Source of the DNA: JABMRW01 sp964396965
Lineage (GTDB): Bacteria > Chloroflexota > Dehalococcoidia > Dehalococcoidales > BS750m-G39
Direction: 5' to 3'
Assembly (NCBI GenBank): GCA_964396965.1
Contig: CAYNGD010000002.1
Coordinates: 50,800 to 114,799, forward strand
Length of the DNA: 64,000 bases
Below are positions 1 through 7,649 of this stretch, in pieces. A program made the position numbers and the translations under genes. Numbering within the stretch: the first letter of the stretch is position 1; the number at the start of each line of letters is the position of its first letter. The notes under the pieces are model-generated. The model worked only from the letters and a program-made list of their open reading frames with translations, made no database searches and had not been told where the DNA came from.

Positions 1-1071
1 GCGGTACGCCCCCAGCCTGATTATCAGCTCGTCCCCGTTCCGGGAGAGGTCAATCTCTTCCTTGGTGGTGTAGGGGAAGTCGAAGCTCAGCAGATACTGG
101 CCTTTTACCTTCTCAAAGTTCTGCGCCTTACCGGCGTAGAATATCTGGGTCGGGTCACGGTCGGCATAGAGCTCCCTGGCCGTTTCCTTGAGCATGTCCA
201 TCCCGACCACCTCCTGCTCCAGCAGCGGCAGGCCGATGACCAGCAGCGGGGCAAAGCGTTCCTCAATATCCTTGTAGTACTGCTCCTGGTTCGTCTTCCA
301 GAAATCAAAGTAGTGGTCGGTCACCTCCTTGGGTATCAGCCGGTTGCAGATGACCAGGTCGGTACCGTAGCCATAAAGATTGAGATAGGTGAAGGTGCGC
401 TGCGTCTCCTTGATAACCATCTTTTCCGGGTTCAACACCAGCCGGATGGAGGTCCTGGCCGGGTCGGTCAGGATGGTGCGCATCGCCTCAAGCTGAGGGA
501 ACAGGTGCTCGACGGCGTCGAGCACCTCCTCGCCGGGGAGGGGGACGTTTATCAAGGGTCTCAGCACCGGGCGGACGGCGCTGACCACGCGGCGCTCGAT
601 AGGGAAGAGCCGCCTCATCCACCAGTCCAGCATCTCGGGAAAACTGAGCAGGCGCAGGGTCTCACCGGTCGGCGCCGAATCAACGACCACGGTGTCGTAC
701 TGGCCGCTTTGGGCGTAGGTGACGATGTAGAGCAGGTTGGCCAGCTCCTCCATACCGGGCAGAAAGGCCATCTCGTCAGCGACCACGTCCTCCAGGCCGC
801 GCCAGGCCAGCAGGGAAGCAATCCACCGCTGGATGGTCACCCAGTTTTCGTTAACCGCAGTGCCGAGGTCGGTTTCCTGCGCCCAAAGGTTGGCCGCCAG
901 CCGGTTTGGTTTGCTGCCGATGGGCGAGTCAAAGGAATCGGAAAGGCTATGGGCGGCGTCGGTGCTCAACACCAGGGTACGGTAGCCAAGTTCGGCGCAG
1001 CCCAATGCCGTCGCTGCCGCAATGGTGGTTTTGCCCACGCCGCCCTTACCGGTGTAGAGGAGGATTCTCAT
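1..1071 (-). CDS. ArsA/GET3-family ATPase, C-terminus beyond the left edge
   Basis: The reading frame stays open from ATG at 1071 to the first base of the window, so 357 codons are visible and the stop lies outside. The N-terminus carries a deviant Walker A/P-loop, GKGGVGKTT at residues 8-16, followed near residue 40 by DAAHSLSDSF, the switch I signature of the ArsA/TRC40 family. This family hydrolyses ATP as a dimer to drive arsenite efflux or to deliver tail-anchored proteins. No arsB, arsR or arsD is visible nearby, so arsenic export is not supported; a general anion/targeting ATPase is the safe call. A purine-rich ribosome site (GGGAGAGA) lies about 7 bases upstream of the ATG. It is divergent from the carboxyltransferase gene at 1289. 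Confidence 0.9.
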   Translation of the reverse strand, partial: MRILLYTGKGGVGKTTIAAATALGCAELGYRTLVLSTDAAHSLSDSFDSPIGSKPNRLAANLWAQETDLGTAVNENWVTIQRWIASLLAWRGLEDVVADEMAFLPGMEELANLLYIVTYAQSGQYDTVVVDSAPTGETLRLLSFPEMLDWWMRRLFPIERRVVSAVRPVLRPLINVPLPGEEVLDAVEHLFPQLEAMRTILTDPARTSIRLVLNPEKMVIKETQRTFTYLNLYGYGTDLVICNRLIPKEVTDHYFDFWKTNQEQYYKDIEERFAPLLVIGLPLLEQEVVGMDMLKETARELYADRDPTQIFYAGKAQNFEKVKGQYLLSFDFPYTTKEEIDLSRNGDELIIRLGAYR

Positions 1072-1211
1072 CCCTGTCTCTCCCTTCAGGCCATAAACTT
1101 AGATTTATCCAAAATAAGGATAACTTTATCATTATAGAATAGTCACAAAATTAGGGTCAAAATAGTTACAAAACTATGACATTAACCAACGCCAAGAAAT
1201 TCTACCATAAT

Positions 1212-1240
1212 TTGTTACCCCCGAGTGATAGTGCTATAAT
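1212..1240 (+). promoter_or_regulatory. Sigma70-type promoter for the carboxyltransferase-hisA unit
   Basis: -35 TTGTTA at 1212-1217, 17-base spacer, perfect -10 TATAAT at 1235-1240 with a TG extension. The spacer begins ACCCCCGAG, a string shared with three other promoters in this window (16088, 19443, 27113). The ribosome site AAGGAG follows at 1272. Confidence 0.75.
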
Positions 1241-1288
1241 GGCACTGCCCAAAACTTGACACTGAATCTATAAGGAGATGACTCTGAG

Positions 1289-2860
1289 ATGGCATCAACC
1301 GAAGAGCTAATCGAGGAATATAAGAAAAAGAGGGCCAAGATAGAGCAGATGGCTTCACCGGAGGCCATCGAAAAGCGGCACCAGAAGGGGCAGTGGACCG
1401 CCCGCGAGAGAATAGACTACCTCTTCGACAAGGGCACCTTCAACGAGCTGGGCCTCTTCGTCAAGCACCGCACCGTCCACTTCGGCATGGACAAGGCGGA
1501 GGTGCCGGCGGAGGGAGTGGTCACCGGCTACGGTCTGGTCAACGGGCGGCCGGTGGTGGCCTTCGCCGAGGACTTCATGGCCATGGCCGGGACCTTCGGC
1601 GAGTACCACGGCCTCAAGGAGATACGGGCGATTGACTTCGCCAAGGAAATGGGCTGGCCGCTGGTGGGCCTGAACGACTCCGGCGGCGCCCGCCTCCAGG
1701 AGGGTATGGACACCCTGGAGATGTACGGCAACCTCTTCAAGGCCCAGATAAGGGCTTCCGGCATCGTCCCCCAGATAGCGGTGCTGATGGGCCCCTGCCT
1801 GGGCGGGCAGGCCTACCACCCCATAATGCAGGACTTCATCATCCAGTGCAAGGAGACCGGCTTCATGGGCATCGCCGGCCCAGCCTTTGTCAAGACCCAG
1901 CTCGGGGAGGAAATCTCGCTGCAAGAGCTCTCCGGCTGGAAGGCGCATGCGGTCAAGAGCGGACAGACCCACATCGTCGCCGCCGATGACAAGGACGCCC
2001 TGGACAGAACCAAGGAGCTCTTGTCTCTGTTCCCCTCCAACAACAGGGAGATGCCACCCCGCCTGGAGACCAAGGACGACCCGGAGCGCCTCTGCCCCGA
2101 GCTGGACAGCATCATCCCCGATAAACCAACCCAACCCTACGATATGTTCAAGGTCATCAGGGCCATCGTTGATGACGGCTATTTCTGTGAGATACTGAAG
2201 GACCACGCCCGCAGCGTCATCACCGGCTTCGCCCGATTCGGCGGCCGCCCGGTGGGCATCTGGGCCAACCAGCCGATGTGGGCGGCGGGGACTATAGACT
2301 GCGACGCCGCCGACAAGGGGGCCCGCTTCGCCCGCTTCTGCGACCTGTTCAACATCCCGGTGGTCACCCTGGGCGACTGCCCCGGCTATATGATAGGCTC
2401 CGAGCAGGACTGGAAGGGCATCCTGCGCCACGGCGCCAAGCTGCTCTTCGCCTGGGCCGACGCCACCGTCCCCCTGATTTCGATTATACTGCGCAAGTCC
2501 TACGCCGGCGCCCACTACGGCATGCTCGATAAGGGCATCGGCGCCGACCTAGTCTTCGCCTGGCCTACCGCCCGGGTCACCATCGTCGGTGCCGAGACCG
2601 CCGCCAGCGTAATCTTCGCCAAGGAGATAAGGGACTCGGCCAACCCCAAGGAGACGGCGGCCAAGAGAATCAAGGAGTACGACGATATCTACGAGAACCC
2701 CTACAAGGGCGCCGAGCGCGGCTACATCGACGACATCATCATGCCCAGCGATACCCGCAAGGTCATCAACCGCTCGCTGGATATCCTGGAGAACAAGGAC
2801 AAGGAAAACAAGGCCTTCCTATCCCGGCCCTGGCGCAAGTACTCCAATATCAACCTTTAG
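1289..2860 (+). CDS. Biotin-dependent acyl-CoA carboxyltransferase (propionyl/methylmalonyl-CoA type beta subunit)
   Basis: 523 residues, the usual length of the two-crotonase-domain carboxyltransferases (PccB, MmdA, transcarboxylase 12S). The family glycine motif SGGAR lies at about residues 131-135, and the second half has the matching oxyanion-hole region. It would move the carboxyl group between biotin and an acyl-CoA. No biotin carboxylase or biotin carrier is adjacent, so its partners are encoded elsewhere or shared with the second carboxyltransferase at 46648. It starts 11 bases after AAGGAG and ends one base before hisA, implying cotranscription. Whether it acts as carboxylase, decarboxylase or transcarboxylase cannot be told from sequence. 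Confidence 0.93.
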   Translation: MASTEELIEEYKKKRAKIEQMASPEAIEKRHQKGQWTARERIDYLFDKGTFNELGLFVKHRTVHFGMDKAEVPAEGVVTGYGLVNGRPVVAFAEDFMAMAGTFGEYHGLKEIRAIDFAKEMGWPLVGLNDSGGARLQEGMDTLEMYGNLFKAQIRASGIVPQIAVLMGPCLGGQAYHPIMQDFIIQCKETGFMGIAGPAFVKTQLGEEISLQELSGWKAHAVKSGQTHIVAADDKDALDRTKELLSLFPSNNREMPPRLETKDDPERLCPELDSIIPDKPTQPYDMFKVIRAIVDDGYFCEILKDHARSVITGFARFGGRPVGIWANQPMWAAGTIDCDAADKGARFARFCDLFNIPVVTLGDCPGYMIGSEQDWKGILRHGAKLLFAWADATVPLISIILRKSYAGAHYGMLDKGIGADLVFAWPTARVTIVGAETAASVIFAKEIRDSANPKETAAKRIKEYDDIYENPYKGAERGYIDDIIMPSDTRKVINRSLDILENKDKENKAFLSRPWRKYSNINL

Positions 2861-2861
2861 G

Positions 2862-3587
2862 GTGGCAGTCACGGAAATTATTCCGGCCATAGACATCAGA
2901 GACGGCAGATGCGTCCGGCTCTACCAGGGCGATTATGAGCAGGAGACGGTCTTCTCCGACGACCCGGTGGAGATGGCCCTGGAGTGGCAGTCGCGGGGAG
3001 CACCCCGGCTGCACATCGTTGACCTCGACGGCGCCGCCCGGGGAGAGGTCGTCAATCTGGATATCATCACCGAGATTGCCAGGGCGGTCTTGGTCCCCAC
3101 CCAGCTCGGCGGTGGCATCCGCCGGATAGAAACGGTGGAGCAGATGCTCAAGTCCGGCATCGAGCGGGTGATTCTGGGCACCGCCGCCGTGGAAGACCCC
3201 CAACTCGTCGAGCAGGCCTGCCAGCGCTTCCGGGAATCGGTCATCGTCAGCATCGATGCCCGCGACGGCTACCTGGCCACCCGCGGCTGGCTCCAGGACA
3301 CCGATATGAGGGCGGTGGAGCTGGCCCGGTCCATGATGAGCGTGGGGGTCGGGCGCTTTATCTACACCGATATTGACCGCGACGGCACCCTCACCGAGCC
3401 CAACTTCTCGGCCACCGCCGAGCTGATAAACTCGATAAAGGCACCGGTCATCGCCGCCGGCGGTATATCCTCAATAAACCACCTCAGGATGCTTAAATCC
3501 CTGGGCGCCGAGGGCGCCATCATCGGCAAGGCGCTCTATACCGGGGACATAGATTTAAAGCAGGCATTAGATGCGGTGAGCCAGTAG
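2862..3587 (+). CDS. hisA: HisA, phosphoribosylformimino-5-aminoimidazole carboxamide ribotide isomerase
   Basis: 241 residues with GTG start, one base after the preceding stop. It is a (beta/alpha)8 barrel isomerase of histidine synthesis. The N-terminal catalytic strand reads IPAIDIRDGRCVRLYQGD and the second acidic catalytic strand is VSIDARDG near residue 128; the C-terminal phosphate-binding loop AAGGISS is present. The rest of the his pathway is absent except hisI at 4803, so the pathway is dispersed. The coupling to a carboxyltransferase gene looks positional rather than functional. Confidence 0.96.
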   Translation: MAVTEIIPAIDIRDGRCVRLYQGDYEQETVFSDDPVEMALEWQSRGAPRLHIVDLDGAARGEVVNLDIITEIARAVLVPTQLGGGIRRIETVEQMLKSGIERVILGTAAVEDPQLVEQACQRFRESVIVSIDARDGYLATRGWLQDTDMRAVELARSMMSVGVGRFIYTDIDRDGTLTEPNFSATAELINSIKAPVIAAGGISSINHLRMLKSLGAEGAIIGKALYTGDIDLKQALDAVSQ

Positions 3588-3660
3588 CCCCACCCCGTTT
3601 TTAACCAGTGTTTTACTTCCCATACCCACCCGCCCAAAAAGGTTTCACCTCTTTACGTCT
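3588..3660 (-). repeat. Dispersed hairpin/G-quadruplex repeat, copy A
   Basis: On the reverse strand a short palindrome (3636-3655) precedes four G-triplets with loops of 1, 1 and 3 bases (complement of 3619-3635), then GAAGTAAAACACTG and an A-rich tail. Matching copies lie at 4701, 13439, 41577, 41711, 41782 and 52076. It fills the space between hisA and the next promoter. Confidence 0.75.
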
Positions 3661-3676
3661 CTTCTTTTCCTCCCCA

Positions 3677-3704
3677 TTGACATAACTTATTTGGGTAGTA
3701 TAAT
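3677..3704 (+). promoter_or_regulatory. Promoter of the TIR-like gene
   Basis: Consensus -35 TTGACA (3677-3682), 16-base spacer, TATAAT (3699-3704). A G-rich ribosome site (GGGGGT) sits just upstream of ATG 3726. Confidence 0.7.
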
Positions 3705-3725
3705 CCGCATTATAGGGGGTAGACA

Positions 3726-4621
3726 ATGAAACAAAAGAAACCGAATGAAAAGAAGTGTTTTGTTATCTGTCCTATTGGCGAACCTGACAGCGACATCCGA
3801 CGCCGTTCTGATTTAGTCCTAAATTACGTTATCAAACCTGTAACCGAAGAAGGGCTTGGATATATAACAACTCGTTCCGATGAGATTCAAAGCCAGGCAT
3901 AATAACATCACAAATAATATCACATCTCATGTCCGATGAACTCGTTATAGCTGACCTTTCTCTCGGAAACCCCAACGTTTACTATGAACTTGCTGTTAGG
4001 CATATCGTAAGAAAACCAGTCGTTCAAATCATTCATGCTGGTCATCGGATTCATTTCGATATTATCACTCAACGAACAATAGAATTTGATTATCAAGACC
4101 TGGAAAGCGTCGACAAATGCAAGCAGAAATTAAAGGAGCAAATCCAGAATGTTGAGAAAAACCCAAATGATGTGGACTCACCTATATCTGTAGCAATCGA
4201 TACCAAGGGTTTAATAGAAAGCCAGAACCCGATGGAAAACATCATAAGTAAAATGCTTCTCATTATGCAAGATATGCAGCAACAGATAGATAAAATTTCG
4301 CCACCTAAGCCTCCAAGATGGATAGCAGCTAATCCACCATATGTGTCTGGAGAACTATCAGGATGGGGGGCAGCGCCACCTGCTTCTGGAGATTATAAAC
4401 AGTGGGTAGTTTCTCCACAAAATTGGTATGGGGAACCGGGGCCTCCATTAACACCTGGTTCTGGAGAAGTATCAGGATGGGGTACAAAGCCGCCTACTTA
4501 CGGAGACCATAGATTATGGGGAGTTCCCTCATCAAAATCGGAATCTAAAACCAAAGAGCAAAAAAAGGAACCACCTCCTACAGATGGCAAATCTAACAGT
4601 AAAGATGAAAAGAAAAAATAA
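3726..4621 (+). pseudogene. Frameshifted TIR/nucleoside 2-deoxyribosyltransferase-like protein
   Basis: Reading from ATG 3726 gives KKCFVICPIGEPDSDIRRRSD..., then a stop at about 3900. The homologous continuation (PGIITSQIISHL... DELVIADLSLGNPNVYYELAVRH) is in another frame, joined near 3888-3895, so one base is missing. Together they make the familiar small Rossmann-like domain of TIR/deoxyribosyltransferase-like proteins, whose C-F-V-x-P-I-G start and ADLSxxNPNVxYELAxRH motif are recognisable. A separate tail of about 100 residues is Pro/Gly/Trp-rich with two copies of a SGE-x-SGWG-x-x-PP unit and a Lys/Glu-rich end. Base composition is visibly more AT-rich than its neighbours, suggesting acquisition. 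Members are often found with defence or nucleotide-signalling genes, but function here is unknown. The break is either real decay or a base-calling error. Confidence 0.7.
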
Positions 4622-4700
4622 TCCACCACCCGACAACAAAGGGGAGCTTCTCGACCCCCCTTCTCTACAGCTTTAAGTTACCCCCCAAATGGTATCGGTA

Positions 4701-4752
4701 AAAAGGCATAGCCTTTTAGGGTAGGAGGGTGGGAAATAATACGTTCTCAAAA
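4701..4752 (+). repeat. Dispersed hairpin/G-rich repeat, copy B
   Basis: Palindrome AAAAGGC-ATA-GCCTTTT at 4701-4717 directly followed by AGGGTAGGAGGGTGGG (4718-4733) and AAATAATACGTTCTC. One G run is only two long, so this copy is degenerate relative to those at 41577 and 52076. Confidence 0.65.
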
Positions 4753-4789
4753 AAGGGGAAGGGGTGAGGCAAAGCCCCTAAATATGTTA

Positions 4790-4795
4790 TATAAT
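4790..4795 (+). promoter_or_regulatory. -10 element of a probable leaderless hisI promoter
   Basis: A perfect TATAAT ends seven bases before ATG 4803, placing the transcription start on or next to the start codon. No ribosome site is visible and the -35 region is weak. Confidence 0.45.
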
Positions 4796-4802
4796 GTTGA
4801 AA

Positions 4803-5135
4803 ATGCTGAAAGACATCAAATTCAATAAAGACGGTCTCGTTCCGGCCATCGCCCAGGACGCCGATAGCGGCGAGGTGCTGATGTTAGCCTACATGAACGA
4901 GGAAGCGCTGCGCCGGACGCTAAAAAGCGGCGAGGCTTGGTTCTACAGCCGCAGCCGGAAAGAGCTCTGGCACAAGGGGGAGACCTCGGGCAGCATCATC
5001 AAGGTGAGAGAGGTCTGGAAAGACTGCGACAGCGATACCATCTTGATAAAGGGCAAGGCCGCCGGCCCGGTCTGCCACACCGGCAATAAGACCTGCTTCT
5101 TTCAGGAGCTGACCGAAGCCGACGCGGAAGGCTGA
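4803..5135 (+). CDS. hisI: HisI, phosphoribosyl-AMP cyclohydrolase
   Basis: A stand-alone cyclohydrolase of 110 residues without the HisE pyrophosphatase domain. It opens the purine ring of phosphoribosyl-AMP in histidine synthesis. Family signatures seen are VLMLAYMNEEAL, the WFYSRSR segment, and the metal-binding stretch with CDSDT and the later C-HTG-C cluster. An ATG nine bases earlier (4794) overlaps the -10 TATAAT, so 4803 is preferred and the message is probably leaderless. The last 34 bases overlap the end of the convergent DUF1385 gene. Confidence 0.93.
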   Translation: MLKDIKFNKDGLVPAIAQDADSGEVLMLAYMNEEALRRTLKSGEAWFYSRSRKELWHKGETSGSIIKVREVWKDCDSDTILIKGKAAGPVCHTGNKTCFFQELTEADAEG

Positions 5136-6013
5136 GCTATTTCCTCAGCCTGGTCAATCTCCAGCGCCCTGCCCAGGGCCGCCAGGGCCACCTCAAGCTG
5201 GTCATCGGTGGGCTCCCTGGTCGTCAGCGACTGCAGCCACAGCCCCGGCACCGCTAGCGCCCTGACTATAGGGTTATCGGCGTGGTTGGCGGTAAAATAG
5301 ATGACCTCGTAGCCCAGGGCGGCGATAACCGGGATGAGCAGTATCCGGGAAAGCACCAGCAGCCCCAGCGAGGGCAGGCCGACCAGAGCGAAGACGATGA
5401 TGGCTATCACCAGCACGGCGAAGAGAAAACTGGTGCCACAGCGGCGGTGGGCGGTGCTGTAGCTCTTGACGGCCTCCACCTCCAGGGGGACCCCGGCCTC
5501 GTAGGCGTTTATTGTCTTATGCTCGGCGCCGTGGTAGGCGAAATAGCGCTTGATATCGGGCACCAGAGAGATTAAGCCCAGGTAAATGACGAAAATAGCC
5601 ACCCGGATAAGGCCTTCAATCAGGCTGAAGAGAAGGGCCGAGGTGATATAGGGCTTAATCAGGTTGGCCAGGAAAAGGGGGGCCATGAAGAAGAGGACTA
5701 CGGCCACCACCAGCGAGGCCAGCAGCAGCAGCCAGACGAACCACCCCGAAACCTCGGCCTCTTCCTCCTCCAGGGAGACATTGGCCGAGTAGAGCAGGCT
5801 CTTGATGCCTAAAATCAGGACCTCAATCAGGACGATGACCCCTCGCACCAGCGGCAGCCGCCGCCACCGGTCGGAATAGAGACCGGTTAGAGGCTGGGTA
5901 TCCAGAGCTACCCCGCCACCGGGGCGGCGCACCGCGGTCACCATCGCCTTCTGCCCACGCATCATCACCCCCTCCATAACCGCCTGTCCGCCGTAGTAAA
6001 ACTTCTTGGCCAT
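5102..6013 (-). CDS. DUF1385 family membrane protein (YqhQ-like)
   Basis: 303 residues beginning MAKKFYYGGQAVMEGVMMRG, the diagnostic N-terminus of DUF1385. Hydrophobic segments at roughly residues 85-115, 120-155 and 190-235 predict an integral membrane protein; a conserved AYHGAEHKTINAYE motif lies between them. Biochemical function is not established. The gene follows rpmE but is separated by a strong terminator whose T-run reaches the start codon, and no ribosome site fits in between. Expression therefore needs readthrough or an internal start, and the true start could be the internal ATG of the AVMEGVMMRG motif. Confidence 0.88.
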   Translation of the reverse strand: MAKKFYYGGQAVMEGVMMRGQKAMVTAVRRPGGGVALDTQPLTGLYSDRWRRLPLVRGVIVLIEVLILGIKSLLYSANVSLEEEEAEVSGWFVWLLLLASLVVAVVLFFMAPLFLANLIKPYITSALLFSLIEGLIRVAIFVIYLGLISLVPDIKRYFAYHGAEHKTINAYEAGVPLEVEAVKSYSTAHRRCGTSFLFAVLVIAIIVFALVGLPSLGLLVLSRILLIPVIAALGYEVIYFTANHADNPIVRALAVPGLWLQSLTTREPTDDQLEVALAALGRALEIDQAEEIAQPSASASVSS

Positions 6014-6045
6014 AATAAAAAAGGAGCGGTCTAGCTAGCCGCTCC
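6012..6045 (-). terminator. Rho-independent terminator after rpmE
   Basis: Reverse-strand stem GGAGCGG/CCGCTCC (6023-6045) with a 9-base interior containing CTAGCTAG, followed by TTTTTTATTAT. It closes the coaE-rplU-rpmA-rpmE block and abuts the DUF1385 start codon. Confidence 0.8.
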
Positions 6046-6065
6046 CACCCCGTTGCAATATTTAA

Positions 6066-6272
6066 CTATCCCTCCAGCTTGTAGCGCCGCTTAAACCGCT
6101 CCACCCGCCCCAGGGTGTCCACCACCCGCTGCTCGCCGGTGTAAAAGGGGTGGCACTTGCTGCACAGCTCGACCTTTAGCACCTTCTTGGTCGAGCCGGT
6201 GGTGAAGGTGTTACCGCAGGCACAGATTACCTTGGCATCGTGATAGTATTCTGGATGAATCTTGGGTTTCAT
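6066..6272 (-). CDS. rpmE: Ribosomal protein bL31
   Basis: 68 residues of the zinc-binding (C+) form: CACG near residue 18 and CSKCHPFYTG near residue 37 supply the four cysteines, followed by the basic tail VERFKRRYKLEG. A component of the large subunit at the central protuberance. It lies 5 bases downstream of rpmA. The C+ form doubles as a zinc store, and C- paralogs usually replace it under zinc limitation; none is visible here. Confidence 0.97.
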   Translation of the reverse strand: MKPKIHPEYYHDAKVICACGNTFTTGSTKKVLKVELCSKCHPFYTGEQRVVDTLGRVERFKRRYKLEG

Positions 6273-6277
6273 AACAT

Positions 6278-6532
6278 TTAGTTAGCCTCGACGCTAACCT
6301 TCCTCCGGTTGTTGGTGGTGGGCTCGAACTTGACCACGCCATCAATAAGGGCGTAGAGGGTGTAGTCCTTGCCCACACCGACGTTATCGCCGGGGTGAAT
6401 ACGGGTGCCCCGCTGCCGGACGATGATAGTCCCGGCCCGCACCTGCTGACCGGCGTACCTCTTGACCCCCAGCCGCTTGGACTGGCTGTCCCGCCCCAGA
6501 CGGCTGGTACCACCGCCCTTCTTATGAGCCAC
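6278..6532 (-). CDS. rpmA: Ribosomal protein bL27
   Basis: 84 residues starting MAHKKGGGTSRLGRDSQSKR, the classic bL27 N-terminus that reaches toward the peptidyl-transferase centre. It lacks the cleavable N-terminal extension found in Firmicutes. The body has VRAGTIIVRQRGT and HPGxNVGxGKDYTLYAL. Its start overlaps the end of rplU by 11 bases, suggesting translational coupling of the conserved rplU-rpmA pair. Confidence 0.97.
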   Translation of the reverse strand: MAHKKGGGTSRLGRDSQSKRLGVKRYAGQQVRAGTIIVRQRGTRIHPGDNVGVGKDYTLYALIDGVVKFEPTTNNRRKVSVEAN

Positions 6533-6902
6533 TCTCGGTCACCTCTTTCTTGCGTTTCCGGGGCTTCTTGGGCTTCTCCTCGGCTATCCCCGGCCCCACT
6601 ATCTTATCGATGAGCAGCCGGGTATGGAACTGGCGGTGCCCCGTCTTCCTGCGGTAGCGCACCTTGGGCTTATACTTAAAGACGATAACCTTATCGCCCT
6701 TGCCCGTCCCTTTAGCGGTGGCCACCACCTTGGCCCCGTCAACAGTGGGCGTGCCGACAGTCACCCGCCTGCCATCGCCGATGAGCAATACCCTGTCCAG
6801 CTCCACAGTATCGCCCTCGGCCACCGCCAGGCGCTCCACATCTATAGTCTGGCCGGGGTTCACCCGGTACTGCTTGCCCCCGGTCTCAATGATAGCGTAA
6901 AT
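6522..6902 (-). CDS. rplU: Ribosomal protein bL21, apparent AUU start codon
   Basis: The bL21 family begins M-Y-A-I-I-E-T-G-G-K-Q-Y. Here the same place reads ATT-TAC-GCT-ATC, and a strong ribosome site GGGAGG (complement of 6909-6914) lies exactly six bases before the ATT at 6902. The only upstream in-frame alternative, TTG at 6953, is itself the -35 hexamer of the promoter and cannot be in that transcript. Translation therefore most likely starts at AUU. The product has 126 residues, longer than the usual ~103 because of a basic tail (KPKKPRKRKK). It is a 23S-binding large-subunit protein, first gene of rplU-rpmA-rpmE. Confidence 0.92.
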   Translation of the reverse strand: MYAIIETGGKQYRVNPGQTIDVERLAVAEGDTVELDRVLLIGDGRRVTVGTPTVDGAKVVATAKGTGKGDKVIVFKYKPKVRYRRKTGHRQFHTRLLIDKIVGPGIAEEKPKKPRKRKKEVTESGS

Positions 6903-6923
6903 CTCGTTCCTCCCAAACAGGCT

Positions 6924-6953
6924 ATTGTAGCAATTGCTAGAGCTGGGTGTCAA
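6924..6953 (-). promoter_or_regulatory. Promoter of rplU-rpmA-rpmE
   Basis: Reverse-strand consensus -35 TTGACA (6953-6948), 18-base spacer, TACAAT (6929-6924). It sits inside the 3' end of coaE. The predicted transcript start leaves a leader of about 15-20 bases carrying GGGAGG before AUU 6902. Confidence 0.8.
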
Positions 6954-7569
6954 GCGCCCGCTTCCCCCAGGCTTCTTTTACCCTGGCCTCAAGCTCGTCA
7001 AGGCGGCAGTCGGTATCAATGACCACGTCGGCGTGCTTTATTTTCTCTTCAGAAGGCAGCTGGGAGCGGATACGGGCCAGGGCCTCCGCCTCGGAAAGCC
7101 CGCTCTTGGCTTTAAGCCGCCTCAGCACCACCGCCTCCGGGGCCACCACCACCCAGACCTCGTCCACCTCGTCCGATAGCGAAGGCTGGCCGGCTTTAAG
7201 CGAAAGGGGCACCTCAACCAGAAGGGGCATATCCAGAACCACCACCTTTACCCCCCAGCGCTGGTAGTTCTCGAGCCTGGCCCTCACCGTCTTATACATC
7301 CAGGGGTGCATTATATTATTCAGCCGGGCTAAGGCCTCGTCGTTACCGAAGACGATTTTACCCAGCTTGCGGCGGTCAATCTCCCCGTCGGGGGTAAGGA
7401 TCTCGCCGCCGAAGGCGTCAACTATCTGCTGCCGCAGCTCGCTGTCGGCGCCGAGTGCCTCGTGCCAGACCCTGTCCACATCAATGACGGTTGCCCCCAG
7501 ACCGGCCAGGAAGCTGGCCACGGTGCTCTTGCCGCTGCCGATACCGCCGGTAAGACCGATAACCTTCAT
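6937..7569 (-). CDS. coaE: CoaE, dephospho-CoA kinase
   Basis: Start set at ATG 7569 (MKVIGLTGGIGSGKSTV); 12 extra upstream residues in the longer frame fall within the promoter. The P-loop GGIGSGKS is at residues 8-15 and the CoA-site strand VIDVDRVWHEAL follows. 210 residues is normal for this last enzyme of CoA synthesis, which phosphorylates the 3'-hydroxyl of dephospho-CoA. Its promoter's -10 (7582-7577) lies only about seven bases from the ATG, so the mRNA is probably leaderless. The 3' end contains the rplU promoter. Confidence 0.95.
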   Translation of the reverse strand: MKVIGLTGGIGSGKSTVASFLAGLGATVIDVDRVWHEALGADSELRQQIVDAFGGEILTPDGEIDRRKLGKIVFGNDEALARLNNIMHPWMYKTVRARLENYQRWGVKVVVLDMPLLVEVPLSLKAGQPSLSDEVDEVWVVVAPEAVVLRRLKAKSGLSEAEALARIRSQLPSEEKIKHADVVIDTDCRLDELEARVKEAWGKRALDTQL

Positions 7570-7576
7570 CCCACCA

Positions 7577-7605
7577 AGTCTAGCTAGTGACAACCCGGTA
7601 GTCAA
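7577..7605 (-). promoter_or_regulatory. Promoter of coaE (leaderless geometry)
   Basis: -35 TTGACT (7605-7600), 17-base spacer, -10 TAGACT (7582-7577) on the reverse strand. The expected start of transcription coincides with ATG 7569 to within a base or two. Confidence 0.6.
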
Positions 7606-7649
7606 GGTGATATTATTGCCTCAGACGAGCTAGCGTGGGAGAAGGAGTG

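Noticed and set aside
313..1137. Forward frame of 274 codons over the ArsA-like gene
   Set aside because: The reverse frame encodes an unmistakable ATPase with P-loop; the forward frame is its antisense shadow.
1355..2515. Reverse frame of 386 codons
   Set aside because: Antisense of the carboxyltransferase; Gly/Ala/Leu-rich with no motif, typical of high-GC shadows.
6903..6953. TTG 6953 as the rplU start
   Set aside because: It is part of the promoter -35 box and adds 17 residues absent from the family.
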